Shown: piece after piece, positions 1 to 14,800 of the stretch
How positions within the stretch are numbered: the first letter of the stretch is position 1
Layout of the letters: every line of letters begins with the position of its first letter
Source: Colletes latitarsis
Lineage: Eukaryota > Arthropoda > Insecta > Hymenoptera > Colletidae
Reading direction: 5' to 3'
Assembly: GCF_051014445.1 (NCBI RefSeq)
Contig: NW_027488365.1
Span: forward strand, 42,976,001 to 43,040,000
DNA length: 64,000 bases
Program-made: the position numbers and the translations under genes
The notes under the pieces: model-generated
Database searches by the model: none
What the model was told of the DNA's origin: nothing
What the model saw: only the letters and a program-made list of their open reading frames with translations

Positions 1-3000
1 GCCAGATCCTGGGTTTTTATCGTGTTTGAATCACGTAGTAATGTGGTAACACACTGAAGCAGTCAATTAAACCTGGTTTCGATCAATATTTTAGAGGATA
101 ACACCGGTTAGGTCTGGGTTAGGTACCTGGGTTATGCCCGCATCTGGCTCATGATTTTGCCTTTTTCGCAAACTTGTTGGCCAGATCTTGGGTTTCTTTC
201 GTGTTTGAATCACGTAGGAATGTGGTAACACACTGAAGCAGTCAATTGAACCTGGTTTCGATCAATATTTCAGAGGATAACACCGGTTAGGTCTGGGTTT
301 CGTCTGGGTTATGTCCGCATCTGGCTCATGATTTTGCCTTCTTCGCATACTTGTTGGCCAGATCCTGGGTTTTTTTCGTGTTTGAATCATGCAGTTATGT
401 GGTAACACACTGAAGCAGTCAATTAAACATGGTTTCGATCAATATTTTAGAGGATAACACCGGTTAGGTCTGGGTTACGTCTGGGATAGGCGCGCATCTG
501 GCTCATGATTTTGCCTTCTTCGCATTCTTGTTGGCCTGATCCAGGGTTTTTTCCGTGTTTGAATCACGTAGTAATGTGGTACCACACTGAGGCAGTCAAT
601 TAAACCTGGTTTCGGTCAATATTGCAGAGGATAACACCGGTTAGGTCTGGGTTAGGTACGGAATATGCCCGCATCTGGCTCATGATTTTGCCTTTTTCGC
701 AAACTTGTTGGCCAGATCTTGGGTTTTTTTCGTGTTTGAATCACGTAGGAATGTGGTAACACACTGAAGCAGTCAATTAAACCTGGTTTCGATCAATATT
801 TCAGAGGATGACACCGGTTAGGTCAGGGTTAGGTCCGGAATGTGCCCGCATCTGGCTCACGATTTTGCCTTCTTCGCATACTTGTTGGCCAGATCCTGGG
901 TTTTTTTCGTGTTTGAATCACGTAGAAATGTGGTAACACACTGAAGCAGTCAATTAAACCTGGTTTCGATCAATATTTTAGAGGATAACACCGGTTAGGT
1001 CTGGGTTAGGTCTGGGTTATGCCCGCATCTGGCTCATGATTTTGCCTTCTTCGCATAATTGTTGGCCAGATCCTGGGTTTTTTTCGTGTTTGAATCACGT
1101 AGTAATGTGGCAACACAATGGTGCAGTCAATTAAACCTGGTTTCGATCAATATTTTAGAGGATAACACCGGTTAGGTCTGGGTTAGGTCTGGGTTATGCC
1201 CGCATCTGGCTTATACTTTTGCCTTTTTCGCAAACTTGTTGGCTAGATCCTGGGTTTTTTCGTGTTTGAATCACGTAGTAATGTTGTACCACACTGAGGC
1301 AGTCAATTAAACCTGGTTTCGATCAATATTTTAGAGGATAACACCGGTTAGGCCTGGGTTTCGTCTGGGTTATGTCCGCATCTGGCTCATGATTTTGCCT
1401 TCTTCGCATACTTGTTGGCCAGATCCTGGGTTTTTTTCGTGTTTGAATCACGCAGTAATGTGGTAACACACTGAAGCAGTCAATTAAACCTGGTTTCGAT
1501 CAATCTTTTAGAGGATAACACCGGTTAGGTCTGGGTTAGGTCTGGGATATTCGCGCATCTTGCTTCTACTTTCGCCTTTTCGCAAACTTGTTGTTCAGAT
1601 CCAGGGTTTTTTTCGTGTTTGAATCACGTAGTAATGTTGTACCACACTGAGGCAGTCAATTAAACCTGGTTTCGAACAATATTTCAGAAGATGACACCGG
1701 TTAGGTCTGGGTTAGGTCCGGAATGTGCCCGCATCTGGCTCACGATTTTGCCTTCTTCGCATACCTGTCGGCCAGATCCTGGGTTTTTTTCGTGTTTGAA
1801 TCACGTGGAAATGTGGTAACACACTGAAGCAGTCAATTAAACCTGGTTTCGATCAATATTTTAGAGGATAACACCGGTTAGGCCTGGGTTTCGTCTGGGT
1901 TATGTCCGCATCTGGCTCATGATTTTGCCTTCTTCGCATACTTGTTGGCCAGATCCTGGTTTTTTTTCGTGTTTGAATCTCGTAGTAATGTGGTAACACA
2001 ATGGTGCAGTCAATTAAACCTGGTTTCGATCAATATTTTAGAGGATAACACCGGTTAGGTCTGGGTTAGGTCTGGGATATGCGCGCATCTGGCTTATACT
2101 TTCGCCTTTTTCGCAAACTCGTTGGCCAGATCCTGGGTTTTTTCCGTGTTTGAATCACGTAGTAATGTGGTACCACACTGAGGCAGACAATTAAACCTGG
2201 TTTCGATCAATATTTCAGAGGATAACACCTGTTAGGTCTGGGTTAGATCCGGAATATGCCCGCATCTGGCTCATGATTTTGCCTTCTTCGCATACTTGTT
2301 GGCCAGATCCTGGATTTTTTTCGTGTTTGAATCACGCAGTAATGCGGTAACACACTGAAGCAGTCAATTAAACCTGGTTTCGATCAATATTTTAGAGGAT
2401 AACACCGGTTAGGTCTGGGTTAGGTCTGGGTTATGCCCGCATCTGGCATATACTTTCGCCTTTTTCGCAAACTTGGCTAGATCCTGGGTTTTTTCGTGTT
2501 TGAATCACGTAGTAATGTTGTACCACACTGAGGCAGTCAATTAAACCTGGTTTCGATCAATATTTTAGAGGATAACACCGGTTAGGCCTGGGTTTCGTCT
2601 GGGTTATGTCCGCATCTGGCTCATGATTTTGCCTTCTTCGCATACTTGTTGGCCAGATCCTGGGTTTTTTTTTCGTGTTTGAATCACGCAGTAATGTGGT
2701 AACACACTGAAGCAGTCAATTAAACCTGGTTTTGATCAATATTTTAGAGGATAACACCGGTTAGGTCTGGGTTAGGTCTGGGATATTCGCGCATCTGGCT
2801 TATACTTTCGCCTTTTCGCAAACTTGTTGTCCAGATCCAGGGTTTTTTTCGTGTTTGAATCACGTAGTAATGTTGTACCACACTGAGGCAGTCAATTAAA
2901 CCTGGTTTCGATCAATATTTCAGAGGATAACACCGGTTAAGTCTGGGTTAGGTCCGGGATATGCCCGCATCTGGCTCATGATATAGCCTTCTTTGCATAC

Positions 3001-5499
3001 TTGATGGCCAGATCCTGGGTTTTTTTCGTGTTTGGATTACGTAGTAATGTGGTAACACAATGAAGCAGTCAACTAACCCTGGTTTCGATCAATATTTTAG
3101 AGGATAACGCCGGTTAGGTCTGGGTTAGGTCTGGGTTATGCCCGCATCTGGCTCATGATTTTGCCTTCTTCGCATACTTGTTGGCCAGATCCTGGGTTTT
3201 TTTCGTGTTTGAATCACGTAGTAATGTGGTAACACAATGAAGCAGTCAATTAACCCTGGCTTCGATCAATATTTTAGAGGATAACACCGGTTAGGTCTGG
3301 GTTAGGTCTGGGATATGCGCGCATCTGGCTTATACTTTCGCCTTTTTCGCAAACTTGTTGGCCAGATCCTGGGTTTTTTCCGTGTTTGAATCACGTAGTA
3401 ATGTGGTAACACAATGAAGCAGTCAATTAACCCTGGTTTCGATCAATATTTTAGAGGATAACACCGGTTAGGTCTGGGTTAGGTCTGGGTTATGCCCGCA
3501 TCTGGCTTATACTTTCGCCTTTTTCGCAAATTTGTTGGCCAGATCCTGGGTTTTTTTCGTGTTTGAATCACGCAGTAATGTGGTAACACAATGAAGCAGC
3601 CAATTAAACCTGGTTTCGATCAATATTTTAGAGGATAACACCGGTTATGTCTGGGTTAGGTCTGGGATATTCGCGCATCTGGCTTATACTTTCGCCTTTT
3701 TCGCAAACTTGTTGGCCAGATCCTGGGTTTTTTTCGTGTTTGAATCACGTAGTAATGTTGTACCACACTGAGGTAGTCAATTAAACCTGGTTTCGATCAA
3801 TATTTCAGAGGATAACACCGGTTAAGTCTGGGTTAGGTCCGGGATATGCCCGCATCTGGCTCATGATTTTGCCTTCTTCGCATACTTGATGGCCAGATCC
3901 TGGGTTCTTTTCGTGTTTGAATCACGTAGTAATGTGGTAACACAATGAAGCAGTCAATTAACCCTGGTTTCGATCAATATTTTAGAGGATAACACCGGTT
4001 AGGTCTGGGTTAGGTCTGGATTATGCCCGCATCTGGCTCATAATTTTGCCTTCTTCGTATACTTGTTGGCCAGATCCTGGGTTATTTTCGTGATTGAATC
4101 ACGTAGTAATGTGGTAACACAATGAAGCAGTCAATTAACCCTGGTTTCGATCAATATTTTAGAGGATAACACCGGTTAGGTCTGGGTTACGTCTGGGATA
4201 TTCGCGCATCTGGCTTATACTTTCGCCTTTTCGCAAACTTGTTGTCCAGATCCAGGGTTTTTTTCGTGTTTGAATCACGTAGTAATGTTGTACCACACTG
4301 AGGCAGTCAATTAAACCTGGTTTCGATCAATATTTCAGAGGATGACACCGGTTAGGTCTGGGTTAGGTCCGGGATATGCCCGCATCTGGCTCATGATTTT
4401 GCCTTCTTCGCATACATGTTGGCCAGATCCTGGATTTTTTTCGTGATTGAATCACGTAGTAATGTGGTAACACACTGAAGCAGTCAATCAAACCTGGTTT
4501 CGATCAATATTTCAGGGGATAACACCGGTTAGGTCTGGGTTAGGTCCGGAATATGCCCGCATCTGGCTCATGATTTTGCCTTCTTCGCATACTTGTCGGC
4601 CAGATCCTGGGTTTTTTTCGTGTTTGAATCACGTAGTAATGTGGTAACACACTGAAGCAGTCAATTAAACCTGGTTTCGATCAATATTTTAGAGGATAAC
4701 ACCGGTTAGGTCTGGGTTACGTCTGGGATATTCGCGCATCTGGCTTATACTTTCGCCTTTTCGCAAACTTGTTGTCCAGATCCAGGGTTTTTTTCGTGTT
4801 TGAATCACGTAGTAATGTTGTACCACACTGAGGCAGTCAATTAAACCTGGTTTCGATCAATATTTCAGAGGATGACACCGGTTAGGTCTGGGTTAGGTCC
4901 GGAATGTGCCCGCATCTGGCTCACGATTTTGCCTTCTTCGCATACTTGTTGGCCAGATCCTTGGTTTTTTTCGTGTTTGAATCACGTAGTAATGTGGTAA
5001 CACACTGAAGCAGTCAATCAAACCTGGTTTCGATCAATATTTCAGGGGATAACACCGGTTAGGTCTGGGTTAGGTCCGGAATATGCCCGCATCTGGCTCA
5101 TGATTTTGCCTTCTTCGCATAATTGTCGGCCAGATCCTGGGTTTTTTTCGTGTTTGAATCACGTAGTAATGTGGTAACACAGTGAAGCAGTCAATTAAAC
5201 CTGGTTTCGATCAATATTTTAGAGGATAACACCGGTTAGGTCTGGGTTACGTCTGGGATATTCGCGCATCTGGCTTATACTTTCGCCTTTTCGCAAACTT
5301 GTTGTCCAGATCCAGGGTTTTTTTCGTGTTTGAATCACGTAGTAATGTTGTACCACACTGAGGCAGTCAATTAAACCTGGTTTCGATCAATATTTCAGAG
5401 GATAACACCGGTTAAGTCTGGGTTAGGTCCGGGATATGCCCGCATCTGGCTCATGATTTTGCCTTCTTCGCAAACTTGATGGCCAGATCCTGGGTTTTT

Positions 5500-8400
5500 T
5501 CCGTGTTTGAATCACGTAGTAATGTGGTAACACAATGAAGCAGTCAATTAACCCTGGTTTCGATCAATATTTTAGAGGATAACACCGGTTAGGTCTGGGT
5601 TAGGTCTGGGTTATGCCCGCATCTGGCTTATACTTTCGCCTTTTTCGCAAATTTGTTGGCCAGATCCTGGGTTTTTTTCGTGTTTGAATCACGCAGTAAT
5701 GTGGTAACACAATGAAGCAGCCAATTAAACCTGGTTTCGATCAATATTTTAGAGGATAACACCGGTTAGGTCTGGGTTAGGTCTGGGATATTCGCGCATC
5801 TGGCTTATACTTTCGCCTTTTTCGCAAACTTGTTGGCCAGATCCTGGGTTTTTTTCGTGTTTGAATCACGTAGTAATGTTGTACCACACTGAGGCAGTCA
5901 ATTAAACCTGTTTTCGATCAATATTTCAGAGGATAACACCGGTTAAGTCTGGGTTAGGTCCGGGATATGCCCGCATCTGGCTCATGATTTTGCCTTCTTC
6001 GCATACTTGATGGCCAGATCCTGGGTTTTTTTCGTGTTTGAATCACGTAGTAATGTGGTAACACAATGAAGCAGTCAATTAACCCTGGTTTCGATCAATA
6101 TTTTAGAGGATAACACCGGTTAGGTCTGGGTTAGGTTTGGGTTATGCCCGCATCTGGCTTATACTTTCGCCTTTTTCGCAAATTTGTTGGCCAGATCCTG
6201 GGTTTTTTTCGTGTTTGAATCACGCAGTAATGTGGTAACACAATGAAGCAGCCAATTAAACCTGGTTTCGATCAATATTTTAGAGGATAACACCGGTTAG
6301 GTCTGGCTTAGGTCTGGGATAGGCGCGCATCTGGCTCATGATTTTGCCTTCTTCGCATTCTTGTTGGCCTGATCCAGGGTTTTTTTCGTGTTTGAATCAC
6401 GTAGTAATGTGGTAACACAATGAAGCAGTCAATTAACCCTGGTTTCGATCAATATTTTAGAGGATAACACCGGTTAGGGCTACGTTAGGTCCGGGATATG
6501 CCCGCATCTGGCTCATGATTTTGCCTTTTTCGCAAACTTGTTGGCCAGATCCTGGGTTTTTTCCGTGTTTGAATCACGTAGTAATGTGGTACCACACTGA
6601 GGCAGTCAATTAAACCTGGTTTCGATCAATATTGCAGAGGATAACACCGGTTAGGTCTGGGTTAGGTCCGGAATATGCCCGCATCTGGCTCGTGATTTTG
6701 CCTTCTTCGCATACTTGTCGGACAGATCCTGGGTTTTTATCGTGTTTGAATCACGTAGTAATGTGGTAACACACTGAAGCAGTCAATTAAACCTGGTTTC
6801 GATCAATATTTTAGAGGATAACACCGGTTAGGTCTGGGTTAGGTACCTGGGTTATGCCCGCATCTGGCTCATGATTTTGCCTTTTTCGCAAACTTGTTGG
6901 CCAGATCTTGGGTTTCTTTCGTGTTTGAATCACGTAGGAATGTGGTAACACACTGAAGCAGTCAATTGAACCTGGTTTCGATCAATATTTCAGAGGATAA
7001 CACCGGTTAGGTCTGGGTTTCGTCTGGGTTATGTCCGCATCTGGCTCATGATTTTGCCTTCTTCGCATACTTGTTGGCCAGATCCTGGGTTTTTTTCGTG
7101 TTTGAATCACGTAGTAATGTGGTAACACACTGAAGCAGTCAATTAAACCTGGTTTCGATCAATATTTTAGAGGATAACACCGGTTAGGTCTGGGTTAGGT
7201 CTGGGTTATGCCCGCATCTGGCTTATACTTTCGCCTTTTTCGCAAATTTGTTGGCCAGATCCTGGGTTTTTTTCGTGTTTGAATCACGCAGTAATGTGGT
7301 AACACAATGAAGCAGCCAATTAAACCTGGTTTCGATCAATATTTTAGAGGATAACACCGGTTAGGTCTGGGTTAGGTCCGGAATATGCCCGCATCTGGCT
7401 CATGATTTTGCCTTCTTCGCATAATTGTCGGCCAGATCCTGGGTTTTTTTCGTGTTTGAATCACGTAGTAATGTGGTAACACACTGAAGCAGTCAATTAA
7501 ACCTGGTTTCGATCAATATTTTAGAGGATAACACCGGTTAGGTCTGGGTTACGTCTGGGATATTCGCGCATCTGGCTTATACTTTCGCCTTTTCGCAAAC
7601 TTGTTGTCCAGATCCAGGGTTTTTTTCGTGTTTGAATCACGTAGTAATGTGGTAACACAATGAAGCAGTCAATTAACCCTGGTTTCGATCAATATTTTAG
7701 AGGATAACACCGGTTAGGTCTGGGTTAGGTCTGGGTTATGCCCGCATCTGGCTTATACTTTCGCCTTTTTCGCAAATTTGTTGGCCAGATCCTGGGTTTT
7801 TTTCGTGTTTGAATCACGCAGTAATGTGGTAACACAATGAAGCAGCCAATTAAACCTGGTTTCGATCAATATTTTAGAGGATAACACCGGTTAGGTCTGG
7901 GTTAGGTCTGGGATATTCGCGCATCTGGCTTATACTTTCGCCTTTTTCGCAAACTTGTTGGCCAGATCCTGGGTTTTTTTCGTGTTTGAATCACGTAGTA
8001 ATGTTGTACCACACTGAGGCAGTCAATTAAACCTGTTTTCGATCAATATTTCAGAGGATAACACCGGTTAAGTCTGGGTTAGGTCCGGGATATGCCCGCA
8101 TCTGGCTCATGATTTTGCCTTCTTCGCATACTTGATGGCCAGATCCTGGGTTTTTTTCGTGTTTGAATCACGTAGTAATGTGGTAACACAATGAAGCAGT
8201 CAATTAACCCTGGTTTCGATCAATATTTTAGAGGATAACACCGGTTAGGTCTGGGTTAGGTTTGGGTTATGCCCGCATCTGGCTTATACTTTCGCCTTTT
8301 TCGCAAATTTGTTGGCCAGATCCTGGGTTTTTTTCGTGTTTGAATCACGCAGTAATGTGGTAACACAATGAAGCAGCCAATTAAACCTGGTTTCGATCAA

Positions 8401-8815
8401 TATTTTAGAGGATAACACCGGTTAGGTCTGGCTTAGGTCTGGGATAGGCGCGCATCTGGCTCATGATTTTGCCTTCTTCGCATTCTTGTTGGCCTGATCC
8501 AGGGTTTTTTTCGTGTTTGAATCACGTAGTAATGTGGTAACACAATGAAGCAGTCAATTAACCCTGGTTTCGATCAATATTTTAGAGGATAACACCGGTT
8601 AGGGCTACGTTAGGTCCGGGATATGCCCGCATCTGGCTCATGATTTTGCCTTTTTCGCAAACTTGTTGGCCAGGTCCTGGGTTTTTTCCGTGTTTGAATC
8701 ACGTAGTAATGTGGTACCACACTGAGGCAGTCAATTAAACCTGGTTTCGATCAATATTGCAGAGGATAACACCGGTTAGGTCTGGGTTAGGTCCGGAATA
8801 TGCCCGCATCTGGCT
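5500..8815. repeat. Duplicated ~1.19-kb satellite block, copies 2125 bp apart
   Basis: The segment from about 5500 to 6690 recurs at about 7625-8815 with an exact offset of 2125 bp, equal to 12 monomers. Rare variants fix the alignment: GGTTTGGG at 6134 and 8259, and GGCTACG at 6478 and 8603. The sequence between the two copies does not follow the same order, so this is a mosaic and not a simple tandem pair. Confidence 0.85.
6721..7095. repeat. Two-monomer segment repeating positions 1-375
   Basis: From about 6724 this stretch matches positions 4-375 base for base, an offset of 6720 bp or about 38 monomers. It includes the unusual AGGTACCTGGG form of the telomere-like motif and the TTGGGTTTCTTTC variant. 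The match ends near 377/7097. Similar two-monomer segments appear again near 11.3 and 13.3 kb. Confidence 0.8.
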
Positions 8816-11800
8816 TATACTTTCGCCTTTTTCGCAAACTTGTTGGCCAGATCCTGGGTTTTTTTCGTGTTTGAATCACGTAGTAATGTTGTACCACACT
8901 GAGGCAGTCAATTAAACCTGGTTTCGATCAATATTTCAGAGGATAACACCGGTTAAGTCTGGGTTAGGTCCGGGATATGCCCGCATCTGGCTCATGATTT
9001 TGCCTTCTTCGCATACTTGATGGCCAGATCCTGGGTTTTTTTCGTGTTTGAATCACGTAGTAATGTGGTAACACAATGAAGCAGTCAATTAACCCTGGTT
9101 TCGATCAATATTTTAGAGGATAACACCGGTTAGGTCTGGGTTAGGTCTGGGTTATGCCCGCATCTGGCTCATAATTTTGCCTTCTTCGTATACTTGTTGG
9201 CCAGATCCTGGGTTTTTTTCGTGATTGAATCACGTAGTAATGTGGTAACACAATGAAGCAGTCAATTAACCCTGGTTTCGATCAATATTTTAGAGGATAA
9301 CACCGGTTAGGTCTGGCTTAGGTCTGGGATAGGCGCGCATCTGGCTCATGATTTTGCCGTCTTCGCATTCTTGTTGGCCTGATCCAGTATTTTTTTCGTG
9401 TTTGAATCACGTAGTAATGTGGTAACGCAATGAAGCAGTCAATTAACCCTGGTTTCGATCAATATTTTAGAGGATAACACCGGTTAGGGCTACGTTAGGT
9501 CCGGGATATGCCCGCATCTGGCTCATGATTTTGCCTTCTTCGCATACTTGATGGCCAGATCCTGGATTTTTTTCGTGATTGAATCACGTAGTAATGTGGT
9601 AACACACTGAAGCAGTCAATCAAACCTGGTTTCGATCAATATTTCAGGGGATAACACCGGTTAGGTCTGGGTTAGGTCCGGAATATGCCCGCATCTGGCT
9701 CATGATTTTGCCTTCTTCGCATACTTGTCGGCCAGATCATGGGTTTTTTTCGTGTTTGAATCACGTAGTAATGTGGTAACACACTGAAGCAGTCAATTAA
9801 ACCTGGTTTCGATCAATATTTTAGAGGATAACACCGGTTAGGTCTGGGTTACGTCTGGGATATTCGCGCATCTGGCTTATACTTTCGCCTTTTCGCAAAC
9901 TTGTTGTCCAGATCCAGGGTTTTTTTCGTGTTTGAATCACGTAGTAATGTTGTACCACACTGAGGCAGTCAATTAAACCTGGTTTCGATCAATATTTCAG
10001 AGGATGACACCGGTTAGGTATGGGTTAGGTCCGGAATGTGCCCGCATCTGGCTCACGATTTTGCCTTCTTCGCATACTTGTTGGCCAGATCCTTGGTTTT
10101 TTTCGTGTTTGAATCACGTAGTAATGTGGTACCACACTGAGGCAGTCAATTAAACCTGGTTTCGATCAATATTTTGGAGGATAACACCGGTTAGGTCTGG
10201 GTTAGGTCTGGGTTATGCCCGCATCTGGCTCATGATTTTGCCTTTTTCGCAAACTTGTTGGCCAGATCTTGGGTTTTTTTCGTGTTTGAATCACGTAGGA
10301 ATGTGGTAACACACTGAAGCAGTCAATTAAACCTGGTTTCGATCAATATTTTAGAGGATAACACCGGTTAGGTCTGGGTTAGGTCTGGGATATGCGCGCA
10401 TCTGGCTTATACTTTCGCCTTTTTCGCAAACTTGTTGGCCAGATCCTGGGGTTTTTCCGTGTTTGAATCACGTAGTAATGTGGTACCACACTGAGGCAGT
10501 CAATTAAACCTGGTTTCGATCAATATTTCAGAGGATAACACCTGTTAGGTCTGGGTTAGGTCCGGAGTATGCCCGCATCTGGCTCATGATTTTGCCTTCT
10601 TCGCATACTTGTTGGCCAGATCCTGGGTTTTTTTCGTGTTTGAATCACGCAGTAATGCGGTAACACACTGAAGCAGTACATTAAACCTGGTTTCGATCAA
10701 TATTTTAGAGGATAACACCGGTTAGGTCTGGGTTAGGTCTGGGTTATGCCCGCATCTGGCTTATACTTTCGCCTTTTTCGCAAACTTGTTGGCTAGATCC
10801 TGGGTTTTTTCGTGTTTGAATCACGTAGTAATGTTGTACCACACTGAGGCAGTCAATTAAACCTGGTTTCGATCAATATTTCAGAGGATAACACCGGTTA
10901 AGTCTGGGTTAGGTCCGGGAAATGCCCGCATCTGGCTCATGATTTTGCTTTCTTCGCATACTTGATGGCCAGATCCTGGGTTTTTTTCGTGTTTGAATCA
11001 CGTAGTAATGTGGTAACACAATGGAGCAGTCAATTAAACCTGGTTTCGATCAATATTTTAGAGCATAACACCGGTTAGGTCTGGGTTAGGTCTGGGATAT
11101 GCGCGCATCTGGGTTTATACTTTCGCCTATTTCGCAAACTTGTTGGCCAGATCCTGGGTTTTTTCCGTGTTTGAATCACGTAGTAATGTGGTACCACACT
11201 GAGGCAGTCAATTAAACCTGGTTTCGATCAATATTGTAGAGGATAACACCGGTTAGGTCTGGGTTAGGTCCGGAATATGCCCGCATCTGGCTCATGATTT
11301 TGCCTTCTTCGCATATTTGTCGGCCAGATCCTGGGTTTTTATCGTGTTTGAATCACGTAGTAATGTGGTAACACACTGAAGCAGTCAATTAAACCTGGTT
11401 TCGATCAATATTTTAGAGGATAACACCGGTTAGGTCTGGGTTAGGTACCTGGGTTATGCCCGCATCTGGCTCATGATTTTGCCTTTTTCGCAAACTTGTT
11501 GGCCAGATCTTGGGTTTCTTTCGTGTTTGAATCACGTAGGAATGTGGTAACACACTGGAGCAGTCAATTGAACCTGGTTTCGATCAATATTTCAGAGGAT
11601 AACACCGGTTAGGTCTGGGTTAGGTCCGGAATATGCCCGGATCTGGCTCATGATTTTGCCTTCTTCGCATACTTGTTGGCCAGGTCCTGGGTTTTTTTCG
11701 TAATTCAATCACGTAGTAATGTGGTAACACACTGAAGCAGTCAATCAAACCTGGTTTCGATCAATATTTCAGGGGATAACACCGGTTAGGTCTGGGTTAG

Positions 11801-14800
11801 GTCTGGGTTATGCCCGCATCTGGCTCATGATTTTGCCTTTTCCGCAAACTTGTTGGATAGATCCTGGGCTTTTTCGTGTTTGAATCACGTAGCAATGTTG
11901 TACCACACTGAGGCAGTCAATTAAACCTGGTTTCGATCAATATTTTAGAGGATAACACCGGTTAGGCCTGGGTTACGTCTGGGTTATGTCCGCATCTGGC
12001 TCATGATTTTGCCTTCTTCGCATACTTGTTGGCCAGATCCTGGGTTTTTTTCGTGTTTGAATCATGCAGTAATGTGGTAACACACTGAAGCAGTCAATTA
12101 AACATGGTTTCGATCAATATTTTAGAGGATAACACCGGTTAGGTCTGGGTTACGTCTGGGATATTCGCGCAACTGGCTTATACTTTCGCCTTTTCGCAAA
12201 CTTGTTGTCCAGATCCAGGGTTTTTTTCGTGTTTGAATCACGTAGTAATGTTGTACCACACTGAGGCAGTCAATAAAACCTGGTTTCGATCAATATTTCA
12301 GAGGATAACACCGGTTAGGCCTGGGTTAGGTCCGGGATATGCCCGCATCTGGATCATGATTTTGCCTTCTTCGCATACTTGTTGGCCAGATCCTGGATTT
12401 TTTTCGTAATTCAATCACGTAGTAATGTGGTAACACACTGAAGCAGTCAATCAAACCTGGTTTCGATCAATATTTCAGGGGATAACACCGGTTAGGTCTG
12501 GGTTAGGTCTGGGATAGGCGCGCATCTGGCTCATGATTTTGCCTTCTTCGCATACTTGTTGGCCTGATCCAGGGTTTTTTTCGTGTTTGAATCACGTAGT
12601 AATGTGGTAACACAATGAAGCAGTCAATTAACCCTGGTTTCGATCAATATTTTAGAGGATAACACCGGTTAGGTCTGCGTTAGGTCCGGGATATGCCCGC
12701 ATCTGGCTCATGATTTTGCCTTCTTCGCATACTTGTTGGCCAGATCCTGGATTTTTTTCGTGATTGAATCACGTAGTAATGTGGTAACACACTGAAGCAG
12801 TCAATCAAACCTGGTTTCGATCAATATTTCAGAGGATAACACCGGTTAGGTCTGGGGTAGGTCCGGAATATGCCCGCATCTGGCTCATGATTTTGCCTTC
12901 TTCGCATATTTGTCAGCCAGATCCTGGGTTTTTTTCGTGTTTGAATCACGTAGTAATGTGGTAACACAATGGAGCAGTCAATTAAACCTGGTTTCGATCA
13001 ATATTTTAGAGCATAACACCGGTTAGGGCTGGGTTAGGTCTGGGATATGCGCGCATCTGGGTTTATACTTTCGCCTTTTTCGCAAACTTGTTGGCCAGAT
13101 CCTGGGTTTTTTCCGTGTTTGAATCACGTAGTAATGTGGTACCACACTGAGGCAGTCAATTAAACCTGGTTTCGATCAATATTGCAGAGGATAACACCGG
13201 TTAGGTCTGGGTTAGGTCCGGAATATGCCCGCATCTGGCTCATGATTTTGCCTCCTTCGCATACTTGTCGGCCAGATCCTGGGGTTTTATCGTGTTTGAA
13301 TCACGTAGTAATGTGGTAACACACTGAAGCAGTCAATTAAACCTGGTTTCGATCAATATTTTAGAGGATAACACCGGTTAGGTCTGGGTTAGGTACCTGG
13401 GTTATGCCCGCATCGGGCTCATGATTTTGCCTTTTTCGCAAACTTGTTGGCCAGATCTTGGGTTTCTTTCGTGTTTGAATCACGTAGGAATGTGGTAGCA
13501 CACTGAAGCAGTCAATTGAACCTGGTTTCGAACAATATTTCAGAGGATGACACCGGTTAGGTCTGGGTTAGGTCTGGGTTATGCCCGCATCTGGCTCATG
13601 ATTTTGCCTTTTTCGCAAACTTGTTGGCTAGATCCTGGGTTTTTTCGTGTTTGAATCACGTAGTAATGTTGTACCACACTGAGGCAGTCAATTAAACCTG
13701 GTTTCGATCAATATTTTAGAGGATAACACCGGTTAGGCCTGGGTTTCGTCTGGGTTATGTCCGCGTCTGGCTCATGATTTTGCCTTCTTCGCATACTTGT
13801 TGGCCAGATCCTGGGTTTTTTTCGTGTTTGAATCATGCAGTAATGTGGTAACACAATGAAGCAGTCAATTAAACATGGTTTCGATCAATATTTTAGAGGA
13901 TAACACCGGTTAGGTCTGGGTTACGTCTGGGATATTCGCGCATCTGGCTTATACTTTCGCCTTTTCGCAAACTTGTTGTCCAGATCCAGGGTTTTTTTCG
14001 TGTTTGAATCACGTAGTAATGTTGTACCACACTGAGGCAGTCAATTAAACCTGGTTTCGATCAATATTTCAGAGGATAACACCGGTTAAGTCTGGGTTAG
14101 GTCCGGGATATGCCCGCATCTGGCTCATGATTTTGCCTTCTTCGCATACTTCATGGCCAGATCCTGGGTTTTTTCCGTGTTTGAATCACGTAGTAATGTG
14201 GTACCACACTGAGGCAGTCAATTAAACCTGGTTTCGATCAATATTTTGGAGGATAACACCGGTTAGGTCTGGGTTAGGTCTGGGATATGCGCGCATCTGG
14301 CTCATGATTTTGCCTTTTTCGCAAACTTGTTGGCCAGATCTTGGGTTTTTTTCGTGTTTGAATCACGTAGGAATGTGGTAACACACTGAAGCAGTCAATT
14401 AAACCTGGTTTCGAACAATATTTCAGAGGATGACACCGGTTAGGTCTGGGTTAGGTCTGGGTTATGCCCGCATCTGGCTCATGATTTTGCCTTTTTCGCA
14501 AACTTGTTGGCTAGATCCTGGGTTTTTTCGTGTTTGAATCACGTAGTAATGTTGTACCACACTGAGGCAGTCAATTAAACTTGGTTTCGATCAATATTTT
14601 AGAGGATAACACCGGTTAGGCCTGGGTTACGTCTGGGTTATGTCCGCATCTGGCTCATGATTTTGCCTTCTTCGCATACTTGTTGGCCAGATCCTGGGTT
14701 TTTTTCGTGTTTGAATCATGCAGTAATGTGGTAACACACTGAAGCAGTCAATTAAACATGGTTTCGATCAATATTTTAGAGGATAACACCGGTTAGGTCT

